NCBI RefSeq assembly: GCF_002979535.1
Contig: NZ_PCPB01000010.1
Coordinates: 1 to 64,000 of the forward strand
Direction: 5' to 3'
Origin: Brevundimonas sp. MYb52
Lineage (GTDB): Bacteria; Pseudomonadota; Alphaproteobacteria; Caulobacterales; Caulobacteraceae
DNA: 64,000 nt
The notes under the pieces are model-generated. The model was not told the origin of the DNA. It saw only the letters and a list, made by a program, of their open reading frames with translations, and ran no database searches. Below are positions 8,507 to 16,481 of the stretch, piece by piece; position 1 is the stretch's first letter, and every line of letters begins with the position of its first letter. The position numbers were made by a program, and so were the translations under genes.

Positions 8507-9532
8507 CTACTTCCCGAACAGGTCCGGCGGCGGGGCGGGCTGAACCTGCGGCGCCGTCAGCCCCAGATGCTCATAGGCCTTGGCGCAGGCCACCCGTCCG
8601 CGCGGGGTGCGCATGATGAAGCCCTGCTGCAGCAGATAGGGCTCGATCACGTCCTCGACCGCGTCGCGCGCCTCGGCGATCGCCGCCGCCAACGTATCCA
8701 TCCCCACCGGCCCGCCGCCATAGTTCTCGATCAGGGCCTTGAGGAAACGCCGGTCGAGGCTGTCCAGCCCCTGCTCATCGACCTCCAGCCGCGCCAGCGC
8801 CCGCGCCGCCGCCAGCCGGTCGATCGTGCCCCCCTCGGCGTCGGCGAAGTCGCGCACCCGGCGCAACAGACGCCCGGCGATGCGTGGCGTGCCCCGCGCC
8901 CGACGCGCGATCTCCATGGCTCCGTCCTCGGTGATGGCCGCGCCCATCTTGCGCGCCGCCCCCCGGATCACCGCCGTCAGTTCCTCGGGCGTATAGAACT
9001 CAAGCCGCAGCGGAATGCCGAACCGATCCCGCAGCGGCGTGGCCAGAAGCCCCGCCCGCGTCGTCGCCCCGACCAGGGTAAAGGGCGCCAGATCGATGCG
9101 CACGCTGCGCGCCGACGGCCCCTCGCCGATGATCAGGTCCAGCACGTGGTCCTCCATCGCCGGATAGAGGATCTCCTCGACCAGCGGCGACATCCGGTGG
9201 ATCTCGTCGATGAACAGGACGTCGCGCGGCTCCAGATTGGTCAGGATGGCCGCCAGATCGCCCGCCTTGGCCAGGATCGGGCCTGAGGTGGCCCGAAAGC
9301 CCACGCCCAATTCGCGCGCCACGATCTGCGCCAGCGTCGTCTTGCCCAGACCGGGCGGCCCGAACAGCAGGACGTGATCCAGCGCCTCGGACCGCCCGCG
9401 CGCCGCATCGATGAAGACCTTCAGATTACCCTTGGCCGCCGACTGGCCGACGAACTCGGACAGGGTCTGGGGCCGCAGCGCGCGGTCGTGCTGCTCGCCG
9501 GGCGCGGCGTCGCCTGAGATCACCCGTTCCAT
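8507..9532 (-). CDS. ruvB: Holliday junction branch-migration ATPase RuvB
   Basis: RuvB is the hexameric AAA+ motor that drives branch migration with RuvA at Holliday junctions. The 341-residue product has Walker [13 protein letters not shown] (about 57), Walker B with LFIDEIHRM (about 110) and sensor motif GATTRAGLL (about 155). A C-terminal winged helix ends with RTPRGRVA. The length is normal. It follows ruvA after 142 bases that contain an unrelated palindromic repeat, so ruvCA and ruvB may be uncoupled here. Confidence 0.98.
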   Translation of the reverse strand: MERVISGDAAPGEQHDRALRPQTLSEFVGQSAAKGNLKVFIDAARGRSEALDHVLLFGPPGLGKTTLAQIVARELGVGFRATSGPILAKAGDLAAILTNLEPRDVLFIDEIHRMSPLVEEILYPAMEDHVLDLIIGEGPSARSVRIDLAPFTLVGATTRAGLLATPLRDRFGIPLRLEFYTPEELTAVIRGAARKMGAAITEDGAMEIARRARGTPRIAGRLLRRVRDFADAEGGTIDRLAAARALARLEVDEQGLDSLDRRFLKALIENYGGGPVGMDTLAAAIAEARDAVEDVIEPYLLQQGFIMRTPRGRVACAKAYEHLGLTAPQVQPAPPPDLFGK

Positions 9533-9550
9533 GCGACGCCCTGCCCTCTG

Positions 9551-9660
9551 CCGTCATCCTCGGGCGCCCGCAGGGCGACCCGGGGACCCAGGCCGTTCGA
9601 CGGCCCGCGAACTTCAGACGTCTGGGTCCCCGGGTCCGCTGCGCGGCCCGAGGATGACGG
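9551..9660. repeat. 110-bp palindromic intergenic repeat (type B)
   Basis: The two ends are inverted copies: CCGTCATCCTCGGGC at the left and GCCCGAGGATGACGG at the right. A nested pair, GGGGACCCAG and CTGGGTCCCC, gives a large cruciform-capable element. It sits between ruvA and ruvB. No second full copy is visible in this window. Similar GTCATCCTCGGG repeats are common between genes in related genomes as far as I recall. Confidence 0.75.
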
Positions 9661-9674
9661 CGATTGGAAAACCC

Positions 9675-10298
9675 TCACCGCCCCAACTCCTGCAGCGCCG
9701 CGCGGATCACCGCCGACAGCTCCGCCTCGTCGCCCAGCCTTATCAGCGCCTGATCCACGGCCCGACGCGCATTGACCTCGGCTATGCCCAGCCCCAGCAG
9801 GGCCGCGACCGCCTCGCCCGTCACGCTCGGCGGCGGCGGAGCGGCGGCGACCTCGGCGTGAACGCCCGGCGCGTTCGGAGCGAAATGCCCGTCGCCCAAA
9901 GCCTTGCCCTTCAACTCAGTGACGATGCGCAGGGCCAGCTTCGGCCCCACGCCGTTGGCGCGGCCGACCGCCGCCTTGTCCTCACGCGCCACGGCGCTGG
10001 CCAGTTCGCCCGGCGGCAGGACGTCCAGCACGCTCAGCGCCGCCTTCGGCCCCACGCCCTGAATGGCCAGCAACACGGTGAAGGCCCGGCGCTCGTCGCG
10101 CGACAGGAAGCCATAGAGCCGCGGCCCCGCGTCCTCGCTCCACTGGCTATGGATATAGAGGGTCGTCTCGTCGCCCGGCGCCGGCAGACGCCCCAGGGTC
10201 CGCGCCCCGCAGGTCGCCACATAGCCCACCCCGCCGCAGTCGATCAGGCATTCCGCCTCCCCGACCTCGGCCAGCACGCCTCTAAGACGCCCGATCAT
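9675..10298 (-). CDS. ruvA: Holliday junction DNA-binding protein RuvA
   Basis: RuvA is the tetrameric protein that holds the four-way junction open for RuvB. The 207-residue product starts [12 protein letters not shown], has the N-terminal OB fold (about 1-65) and helix-hairpin-helix motifs ([16 protein letters not shown] and [14 protein letters not shown]). A flexible linker leads to the C-terminal RuvB-binding domain (about 155-207). It overlaps the ruvC stop by 4 bases (ATGA), indicating translational coupling. Confidence 0.98.
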   Translation of the reverse strand: MIGRLRGVLAEVGEAECLIDCGGVGYVATCGARTLGRLPAPGDETTLYIHSQWSEDAGPRLYGFLSRDERRAFTVLLAIQGVGPKAALSVLDVLPPGELASAVAREDKAAVGRANGVGPKLALRIVTELKGKALGDGHFAPNAPGVHAEVAAAPPPPSVTGEAVAALLGLGIAEVNARRAVDQALIRLGDEAELSAVIRAALQELGR

Positions 10299-10813
10299 GC
10301 CGCGCCCCTCAGGCTCGCATTCAAACTCAAACTCCGCCGATGATGCGCATGGGTGATGGCCACGGCCAGCGCATCCGCCGCATCCGCCTTCACATCCCCC
10401 GCTGCGGGCAGCAGCCGCTTGATCATGAAGGCCACCTGGCTCTTGTCCGCCTGCCCCGCCCCGACCACGGCCTTCTTGACCAGGCTGGGCGCATATTCCG
10501 CCACGCTCAAGCCCGCTCTTGCAGGGGCCAGCATGACCGCCGCCCGCGCATGGCCCAGCTTCAACGTCGAGGCCCCGTTCATGTTGACGAAAACCTCCTC
10601 GATCGCCGCCTCGTCACAGGAATAGGCGGCGCAGATCGACCCCACCTCCTCCAGCAGATGCAGCAGCCGTTCGGGAAAGGGCGCCTTCTCCGGCGGGGCC
10701 GCCACCCCGTGCGCGATCCAGCGCAGGCGGCTGCCCTCGCTTTCGATCACGCCCCAGCCGGTGCGGCGCAGGCCGGGGTCCAGCCCCAGGATGCGAGTCG
10801 TTTCGTTCGCCAT
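10295..10813 (-). CDS. ruvC: Holliday junction resolvase RuvC
   Basis: RuvC is the endonuclease that cuts Holliday junctions symmetrically. The 172-residue product has the RNase H-like fold with the four acidic catalytic residues in expected contexts. These are [12 protein letters not shown] near the start, AAIEEVFVN (about 72), and the closing [14 protein letters not shown] (about 145) with two Asp. The gene is first in the ruvCA pair and overlaps ruvA by 4 bases. The marR gene lies on the opposite strand, so the shared upstream region (10814-10907) probably holds divergent promoters. Confidence 0.97.
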   Translation of the reverse strand: MANETTRILGLDPGLRRTGWGVIESEGSRLRWIAHGVAAPPEKAPFPERLLHLLEEVGSICAAYSCDEAAIEEVFVNMNGASTLKLGHARAAVMLAPARAGLSVAEYAPSLVKKAVVGAGQADKSQVAFMIKRLLPAAGDVKADAADALAVAITHAHHRRSLSLNASLRGAA

Positions 10814-10871
10814 CCGTTCCTATTGCCCCAAAGAGGGTTAGCGAACAATGACCGCACGCCTCGCCTTTCGC

Positions 10872-10909
10872 ATTGCGTATGCAATGAAGGCGTGCTTTGC
10901 ATACGCAAT
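10872..10909. promoter_or_regulatory. Paired inverted-repeat operator over the marR start
   Basis: Two 14-bp near-palindromes lie in opposite orientation: ATTGCGTATGCAAT at 10872-10885 and TTTGCATACGCAAT at 10896-10909. Their centres are 24 bp apart and the second runs into the ATG at 10908. Spacing and symmetry fit a pair of MarR dimers bound to one face of the helix. This suggests autoregulation of the downstream regulator-exporter operon. Confidence 0.65.
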
Positions 10910-11321
10910 GGATGTCACCTCTCCCTGCATCTGCGGTCGCCTGCGCCGCGCCTCGCGCACCCTGTCGCGCTTCTATGACGAGGCGCTGACGGACGTCGGG
11001 CTGAACATCAACCAGTTCGCGGTGCTACGGACCCTGGCGCGCCTCGGCCCCTCGCGCCTGGTCGATCTGGCCGAGGCCACGCTTCACGAGAAAAGCGCCC
11101 TGTGGCGCACCCTTCAGCCGCTGATCCGTCAGGGGTGGGTCATCGCCGAGGCCGCGCCCGGCGCGCGCGGCCAGACCCTCAGCCTGACCCCCGAGGGCGT
11201 GCAGAAGCTGGCCGACGCCCTGCCGCACTGGACCACCGCCCAGACCCGCGTCGCCGCCCTGCTCGGCCCGCGCGAAGCGGCCCTGATCGACCTGTTGAGC
11301 GAGCTTGAAACCGATGTCTGA
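10908..11321 (+). CDS. MarR-family transcriptional regulator
   Basis: This is a winged-helix repressor, probably of itself and the downstream exporter. The product has the MarR layout: a dimerisation helix (LRRASRTLSRFYDEAL), then NQFAVLRTLARLG and the recognition region DLAEATLHEKSALWRTLQPLIRQGW. A wing follows with QTLSLTPEG. An upstream in-frame ATG at 10848 exists, but it would place two palindromic operator half-sites inside the coding sequence. I prefer ATG 10908 (137 residues). No clear Shine-Dalgarno precedes it, so the message may be leaderless. It overlaps the MFS gene by 8 bases. Confidence 0.85.
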   Translation: MDVTSPCICGRLRRASRTLSRFYDEALTDVGLNINQFAVLRTLARLGPSRLVDLAEATLHEKSALWRTLQPLIRQGWVIAEAAPGARGQTLSLTPEGVQKLADALPHWTTAQTRVAALLGPREAALIDLLSELETDV

Positions 11322-12549
11322 CGCCGCTTCCCCGGCCCCCGCTTCCGGCCTGTCGCGCCGCGCCTGGATCATGATCCTGACCGGGGCGGTGATCGTCACC
11401 CTGTCGATGGGCGTGCGCCAGGCCTTCGGTCTGTTCCTGAACCCCATCGGTCTGGATCTGGAGATCGATCGCCAGACCTTTGGCCTGATCATCGCCGCCC
11501 AGAACCTGCTGTTCGGCCTGATCCAGCCCTTTGTCGGCGCCTGGGCCGACAAGCACGGCGCCGGCAAGGTCGCGGTCGGCGGCGCCCTGGTCTATCTGGC
11601 CGGCCTGGCCGTGGCGGCGACGGCGGCCGATGCGCTCGGCCTCATGCTCGGCTTCGGCGTCATGGTCGGCCTGTCGATGGCGGGCGTGACCTTCGTGGTG
11701 GTTCTGGGCGCCGTCGGCCGCGCCGTCCCGCCCGAAAAGCGCACCCTGGCCTTCGGCATCGTCACCGCTGGCGGCTCCTTCGGCCAGTTCCTGGTGGTGC
11801 CGGCGGCGCAGGGGATGCTCGACGCCCTGGACTGGCGCGTCACCCTGTTCGTCCTAGGCGGCCTGGTCGCTCTGATCATTCCCCTGGCCCTGGGCGTGGC
11901 GGGCAAGCCCCCCGTCGCCGACGCCCGCGACGGCCTGCCGCTCAAGGCGGCGCTGAAGGAGGCCCTGACCAACCCCAGCTACGCCCTGCTCAACCTCGGC
12001 TTTTTCGTCTGCGGCTTCCACGTCGCCTTCGTCGGCACCCACCTGCCCGCCTACCTGCGCGACATGGGCCTGTCCGGCGGGGTCGGCGCCGCCTCCCTGG
12101 CCCTGATCGGCCTGTTCAACATACTCGGTTCCTGGCTCTGGGGCGCCTGGGGCTCCAAGGGGTCGAAGAAGGGCCTGCTCACCCTGCTCTACGCCTCACG
12201 CGCCGTGGCCATCGCCGTCTTCCTGCTGGTCCCGCTGTCGCCGGCCAGCGCCCTGATCTTCGCCGCGACCTTCGGCTTCCTGTGGCTGGGCACCGTGCCC
12301 CTGACCAATGGTCTGGTGGCCCAGATCTTCGGCGTGCGTCACCTGTCGGCCCTGGCCGGCATCGTCTTCCTCAGCCATCAGGTCGGCGCGTTTCTCGGCG
12401 CCTGGCTGGCGGGCGTGGCCTTTGACGCCACCGGCTCCTACGGCGCGATCTGGATCATCTCCATCGGCCTGGCCGTCATGGCCGCCCTGGCCAATGTCCC
12501 GGTGCGCGAGGCGCCGATCCTGCGCGCCTCAACGGTCCCGGCCGAATGA
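11314..12549 (+). CDS. MFS transporter (monocarboxylate/oxalate-formate-like)
   Basis: This 12-helix major facilitator transporter is probably a drug or organic-acid exporter. From ATG 11314 the product is 411 residues. The first helix is MILTGAVIVTLSMGVRQAFG, and a FGLIIAAQNLLFGLIQPFVGAWADKHG block carries the MFS signature (GAWADKHG) in loop 2-3. A central cytoplasmic loop is followed by six further helices. The start overlaps marR, and its stop overlaps the next small ORF (ATGA), giving a tightly coupled three-gene operon. The substrate cannot be read from sequence. Confidence 0.88.
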   Translation: MSDAASPAPASGLSRRAWIMILTGAVIVTLSMGVRQAFGLFLNPIGLDLEIDRQTFGLIIAAQNLLFGLIQPFVGAWADKHGAGKVAVGGALVYLAGLAVAATAADALGLMLGFGVMVGLSMAGVTFVVVLGAVGRAVPPEKRTLAFGIVTAGGSFGQFLVVPAAQGMLDALDWRVTLFVLGGLVALIIPLALGVAGKPPVADARDGLPLKAALKEALTNPSYALLNLGFFVCGFHVAFVGTHLPAYLRDMGLSGGVGAASLALIGLFNILGSWLWGAWGSKGSKKGLLTLLYASRAVAIAVFLLVPLSPASALIFAATFGFLWLGTVPLTNGLVAQIFGVRHLSALAGIVFLSHQVGAFLGAWLAGVAFDATGSYGAIWIISIGLAVMAALANVPVREAPILRASTVPAE

Positions 12550-12674
12550 GCCGCCGTCTCGCCATCGGCTGCAGCCTTGTGGCGCTGATCGCACTCGTCG
12601 CCCTGGGCGGCTGGCTGTGGAGCCGTCACGGCCTCGCCGTCTGGCTCGACGCCGCCATCGCCTTCTGCATGTAG
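12546..12674 (+). CDS. Small 42-residue membrane peptide in the marR-MFS operon
   Basis: An ATG overlapping the MFS stop codon (ATGA) opens a 42-residue frame. It has a basic start (MSRR), one hydrophobic helix (LVALIALVALGGWLW) and an end at AFCM. High GC and third-position bias resemble neighbouring genes. The coupled start is the best argument that it is translated. It could be an accessory peptide of the transporter. I know of no named family. Confidence 0.5.
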   Translation: MSRRLAIGCSLVALIALVALGGWLWSRHGLAVWLDAAIAFCM

Positions 12675-12699
12675 AGGAACGGCCGCCTCAATCGTCCCC

Positions 12700-13416
12700 T
12701 TAGTCGTCCCTGGGCATGACCGAGAAACCGGCCAAGCCGCCCTGCTGCGCCAGCCGCGCCGACAGGTCGTCGACCCGCAGGGGCATGGGGCCGCGCGCCT
12801 TGATGTGGTGTTCGTGGATCTGGCCGTCGTGGCTGACCACATGGCCGACGCGCACCGGCTTCAGACCGCTGTCCGCCAGCAGGCCGCGCAGGACCCCTTC
12901 CCCCGGCGCCTCGCCGCGCGCCCAACGCAGGGTCACATCCACCACCCCGACGTGCGGCAGGCGGGCGTCCAGGAATCTCAGGATGGCCAGCACCAGCAGG
13001 GTCGCGCCCCCCGCGATCAGGCCCAGGTCCCACATGCCGATGCCGAACATGACCCCCACCGCCGAGGTGGTCCACAACGAGGCCGCCGTGGTCAGGCCGT
13101 GCACCGAGAAACCCTCCCGGAAGATGACCCCGGCGCACAGGAAACCGATGCCCGTCAGGATGCCGTGCGACATCCGCGTTGGGTCGATCACCAGCCTCTG
13201 ATCCGGCAAGGCGACAAAGGCCCAGGTCGCCTGATGCATGGCCGCCAGCATCAGCACGCAGGACGTCATGCAGACCAGGATATGGGTGCGGAACCCGGCC
13301 GGATGCCCGTGATAGGTCCGCTCGATCCCGATCAGCCCGCCCGCGACCATCGCCGCCGCCACGGGGGCGATCAAGGCCCAATCCAGCCCTCCGTCCAACG
13401 CCCAATCCACCGTCAT
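12700..13416 (-). CDS. MgtC/SapB-family membrane protein, copy 1
   Basis: The product is an inner-membrane protein of the MgtC group, whose members influence Mg2+/pH homeostasis and membrane ATPase function. It is 238 residues. The family start MVAGGLIGIERTYHGHPAGFRTHILV is present in slightly varied form. HGILTGIGFLCAGVIFREGFSVHGLTTAASLW then spans the conserved membrane segments. A C-terminal cytoplasmic ACT-like domain runs from about 165 to 238. It is a clear paralogue of the gene at 13641-14339 on the same strand, separated by a palindromic repeat. It is convergent with the MFS operon. Confidence 0.9.
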   Translation of the reverse strand: MTVDWALDGGLDWALIAPVAAAMVAGGLIGIERTYHGHPAGFRTHILVCMTSCVLMLAAMHQATWAFVALPDQRLVIDPTRMSHGILTGIGFLCAGVIFREGFSVHGLTTAASLWTTSAVGVMFGIGMWDLGLIAGGATLLVLAILRFLDARLPHVGVVDVTLRWARGEAPGEGVLRGLLADSGLKPVRVGHVVSHDGQIHEHHIKARGPMPLRVDDLSARLAQQGGLAGFSVMPRDD

Positions 13417-13483
13417 GTCCGAACCTCAAGCTGCACAGGACCGCCCACCGTGGACCGCGCCGCTTCTTGCAGCAAGCCATCCT

Positions 13484-13628
13484 TCTCCCTCCCCTTCATG
13501 GGGAGGGTGGCTGAGCCTGAAAGGCGAAGACGGGTGGTGGCGCTTCGGCACACCGAGCCCCGCGTTCCGTGCCTCGCCCTCCCCACCCGGTCGCTGCGCG
13601 ACCACCCTCCCCATGAAGGGGAGGGAGA
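13484..13628. repeat. 145-bp palindromic intergenic repeat (type A)
   Basis: The 27-bp ends are perfect inverted copies (TCTCCCTCCCCTTCATGGGG and onward at the left, its complement at the right). The interior is partly symmetric. It separates the two mgtC paralogues. The same 24-bp end sequence recurs at 31265-31291, and the overall design matches 7396-7535. Confidence 0.85.
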
Positions 13629-13640
13629 GGGCCGCGTCGC

Positions 13641-14339
13641 TCAATCATCCCGCGGGTCCAGCACATAGTCCGTCACCCCCGGCAGGGCGCACAGCCGTGC
13701 CGCCAGCGCCTTCAGCTCGGCCTCGCTCCCGGCCTTGATGCGCCAGCTGCGCCGCACCGTCGCCCCGCCGTCGATCAGCTCGAAGCGGTCATGGCGCGGC
13801 GTCGGGTCGATTACCTTCAACGCCGCCTCGACCTCAGCCTCGGGCGACGGACCGTCGCGGCGCCAGCGCACCTCCACATCGGTCAGCACCCGCGCCGGCA
13901 GCCGCACGCTGACCAGTCGCAGGGCCACCAGGATCAGCCCCGTCGTCACCGTCCCGACCACGCCCAGGGTGAACAGCCCCGCCCCGAACAACAGGCCTAT
14001 GGCCGAGGTGATCCACAGACTCGCCGCCGTCGTCAGGCCGTGGATGGAAAACCCGGTGCGGAAAATCACCCCCGCACACAGAAAGCCGATGCCCGTCAGC
14101 ACGCCGTGCGCCATCCGCGTCGGGTCCGTGACGATGTTCTCGTCGGGCAGGGCGCGGAACGCCCAGTCCGCCTGCCCCATGGCCGCCAGCATCAGCAGGG
14201 CCGAGGCCAGGCTGACCAGGATATGCGTGCGAAACCCCGCCGCCCGGCCGCGCCACTCGCGCTCGAACCCGATCAGCCCGCCCGCCGCGACGGCGCCCAG
14301 GATCGGCAGGGCGAAGCTCTCGATCTCGGTCAGGGTCAT
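13641..14339 (-). CDS. MgtC/SapB-family membrane protein, copy 2
   Basis: This is a second MgtC-like inner-membrane protein. From ATG 14339 (MTLTEIES) the product is 232 residues. It has the family motif GGLIGFEREWRGRAAGFRTH, then HGVLTGIGFLCAGVIFRTGFSIHGLTTAASLW in parts nearly identical to copy 1. A divergent C-terminal cytoplasmic domain follows. An upstream in-frame ATG at 14408 would add an Arg-rich, non-conserved leader and is rejected. The tandem pair looks like an old duplication: the membrane cores agree while the C-terminal domains differ. Confidence 0.9.
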   Translation of the reverse strand: MTLTEIESFALPILGAVAAGGLIGFEREWRGRAAGFRTHILVSLASALLMLAAMGQADWAFRALPDENIVTDPTRMAHGVLTGIGFLCAGVIFRTGFSIHGLTTAASLWITSAIGLLFGAGLFTLGVVGTVTTGLILVALRLVSVRLPARVLTDVEVRWRRDGPSPEAEVEAALKVIDPTPRHDRFELIDGGATVRRSWRIKAGSEAELKALAARLCALPGVTDYVLDPRDD

Positions 14340-14444
14340 GTCACGGCAACGGTCAGCCCGGCGGCCTGTTCCGCCGCAGCGCTTGCCCCGATCTGACATC
14401 GGGCGCACCCTTCGTCGATCCGCGATCGCCGAAAGGAAGTCGCC

Positions 14445-15104
14445 ATGCGCGCCGCCCTGTTCGTTGCTTCTCTGGCCTGCCTGTCCGCCGCCGCGCCCGC
14501 CGCCGCACAGGAAACCCAGGGCCAGTTCCTGGACCGCTGCCGCGCCGAAACCCTGGCCGCCGCCCCCGACGCCGGGAACTGGGCGGACGCCGCCTGCGCC
14601 GAGAAATGGCCCAGCGTCACCCGCTCCAACCCCATGCTCGACGCCATCCTGTCGATCTTCGTCGCCGACACGCCGTCAGCGCTCGACCCTGCCGACGTGC
14701 GGGCGCGGGCCGCCTTGGTCCGCTGGCGCTCGCCGACCGAGGGCCAGTTGGCCGGCCTAAATGTCGAGGTCACGCGCATGCCGACGACGCGGATCATCTT
14801 CAACTGGTCGGCGACGGGCGAACCCGTGCCCTATGATCCGGTCGAGGCTCTGAAGGTGCGCGGCGCCAGCGTCGATCCGATCGGCTGCTACGCCTATGGG
14901 GCCGGCGAAGGCGAGAGCGTCTGGCGCGTCGAAGCGCCCGGCCATGCGCCCTTTGCGCTCCGCGTCTATCGGCGCGAAGCCCCGACGGCCTCGGCCCTGT
15001 CCTACCTCACGGTCACCGCCGACGCCGAGCGCAACATCCCGACGCTCGGCGACCTCAGGACCGCCGAGCCGGATCAGGACTGGATGGAGACCTGCCCCCG
15101 CTAG
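14445..15104 (+). CDS. Hypothetical secreted protein
   Basis: No family is recognised. The 219-residue product has a clear Sec signal peptide (LFVASLACLSAAAPAAAQ, cleavage near residue 22). It also has four cysteines in the mature part (CRAE, CAEK, GCYA, TCPR) that could form two disulfides. AGGAAG precedes the ATG at a good distance. It is divergent from mgtC copy 2 and convergent with yebC, so it is probably a single-gene transcript. A periplasmic location is inferred from the signal and cysteines only. Confidence 0.7.
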   Translation: MRAALFVASLACLSAAAPAAAQETQGQFLDRCRAETLAAAPDAGNWADAACAEKWPSVTRSNPMLDAILSIFVADTPSALDPADVRARAALVRWRSPTEGQLAGLNVEVTRMPTTRIIFNWSATGEPVPYDPVEALKVRGASVDPIGCYAYGAGEGESVWRVEAPGHAPFALRVYRREAPTASALSYLTVTADAERNIPTLGDLRTAEPDQDWMETCPR

Positions 15105-15123
15105 GCGACAGGCTCAGGGACAA

Positions 15124-15897
15124 TCAGCCCGCGTACTTGGCCGCGTCCTCGTCCGAGATGTCTTCGTTGGAATAGACCGACGACACGTCGTCCTCGGCGT
15201 CCAGGGCGTCCAGCAGCTTGAACAGGGTGCCCACGGCCTCGCCGGTCACCGGCACTTCCGACTGCGGCTTCCACACGATGGCGGTCGACTTCGGGTCGCC
15301 CAGCACCTTGGACATGGCCTCGGCCACCTCGTTCAGGTCCTCATAGGCGGTCCAGATCGTATGGCCCGGCGCGTCCTCATAGATGTCCGGCTTGACCAGA
15401 TCGCTCTCGACGTCCGAGGCGCCAGCCTCGATGGCGGCCTCCATGACGGCGTCCTCGGTGCCAGCCTCGGCGGGATAGGTGATCTTGCCCACCTTGTCCC
15501 ACATGAAGGCGACCGAGTTCATCTCGCCCAGGGCGCCGCCGTTCTTCTTGAAGGCCGTGCCGATGTTCGAGGCCGCGCGGTTGCGGTTGTCCGTCAGGGC
15601 CTCGACGATGATGCCGACGCCGCCGGGGCCCCGGCCCTCGTAGCGGACCTCTTCCATCGTGTCGGCGTCGCCGCCGGCGGCCTTGTTGATGGCGCGCTGG
15701 ATCACGTCCTTGGGCAGGCTTTCGGCCTTGGCGTTGTTGACCGCCAGACGCAGGCGCGGGTTCAGCGCCGGATCGGGCATTCCGCCCTTGGCCGCCACGG
15801 TGATGTCGCGCGACAATTTGGAGAACAGCTTCGAACGCTGGGCGTCGGCGCGCCCCTTGCGGTGCATGATGTTCTTGAATTTCGAGTGGCCGGCCAT
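15124..15897 (-). CDS. yebC: YebC/PmpR-family regulator (TACO1 family)
   Basis: This DUF28 protein is annotated as a transcriptional regulator and more recently linked to ribosome function on proline-rich stretches. From ATG 15897 ([15 protein letters not shown], the invariant family start) the product is about 257 residues. It has the conserved segments [30 protein letters not shown] and [21 protein letters not shown]. An upstream in-frame ATG at 15963 would add a non-conserved leader and is rejected. RuvC and YebC are often neighbours in proteobacteria; here they are 4 kb apart. Confidence 0.95.
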   Translation of the reverse strand: MAGHSKFKNIMHRKGRADAQRSKLFSKLSRDITVAAKGGMPDPALNPRLRLAVNNAKAESLPKDVIQRAINKAAGGDADTMEEVRYEGRGPGGVGIIVEALTDNRNRAASNIGTAFKKNGGALGEMNSVAFMWDKVGKITYPAEAGTEDAVMEAAIEAGASDVESDLVKPDIYEDAPGHTIWTAYEDLNEVAEAMSKVLGDPKSTAIVWKPQSEVPVTGEAVGTLFKLLDALDAEDDVSSVYSNEDISDEDAAKYAG

Positions 15898-16023
15898 GAA
15901 TCTCGCTGCCAGATTTCTGAAACGTGAGGCGAGGCCTTTACTGGATGTGCGATCCTCTGTCACGACTGGGAACCGCCCGACTGCGCCGGGGATTTAGCGC
16001 AGGCCTGTAACGAGGAGACGCTG

Positions 16024-16230
16024 ATGGCCGCCGACGACACCTATCTGGACGACGCCTATGACGAAGGTCTCGACCACGCCCATGCGGGCGAGATCGTCGA
16101 ATGGTACGCCAAGCGCCCCGTCACGGTCTCGACCGCCGCCGCCACCGGCTCCATCGTCGCCGCCTTCGCCCTGGGCGCCCTGACCGCCGTTGGAACCCTG
16201 TTCCTGCTGCGCCAGTACGACGAGCGCTGA
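16024..16230 (+). CDS. Small single-span membrane protein
   Basis: The product is 68 residues. It has an acidic N-terminus (DDTYLDDAYDEGLDHAHAGE) and one membrane helix at about 38-61 (TGSIVAAFALGALTAVGTLFLL), and ends RQYDER. GAGGAGAC precedes the ATG. It is divergent from yebC, with a convincing terminator at 16265-16304. The function is unknown. The size and acidic-soluble-then-TM layout suggest a membrane-anchored adaptor or an assembly peptide. Confidence 0.65.
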   Translation: MAADDTYLDDAYDEGLDHAHAGEIVEWYAKRPVTVSTAAATGSIVAAFALGALTAVGTLFLLRQYDER

Positions 16231-16264
16231 TCCCGCCTTACGGGGCATAGTCGCCGACAGTCAG

Positions 16265-16304
16265 ACGTCGCCGTCGCTTTCTAGCGTCGGCGACGTTTTC
16301 GTTT
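16265..16304 (+). terminator. Rho-independent terminator
   Basis: ACGTCGCCG pairs with CGGCGACGT across a short loop, followed by TTTTCGTTT. It lies 35 bases after the stop of the 68-residue membrane protein gene. Confidence 0.7.
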
Positions 16305-16481
16305 GCGCCGTCAAGCAACCGCCTCGCCATTCGGAAACAATGATTTCCGAAATCAGCTCCCCACAAGCTTGACCATTAACTTCGGCGCCGCCAGAGACAG
16401 CCAGGATTTCACTGTTTTACAATCTGGAAATCAATAGGCTGATAGAATTCGCGCATCGAAAATAGAGCATTCGTTCTTCAG

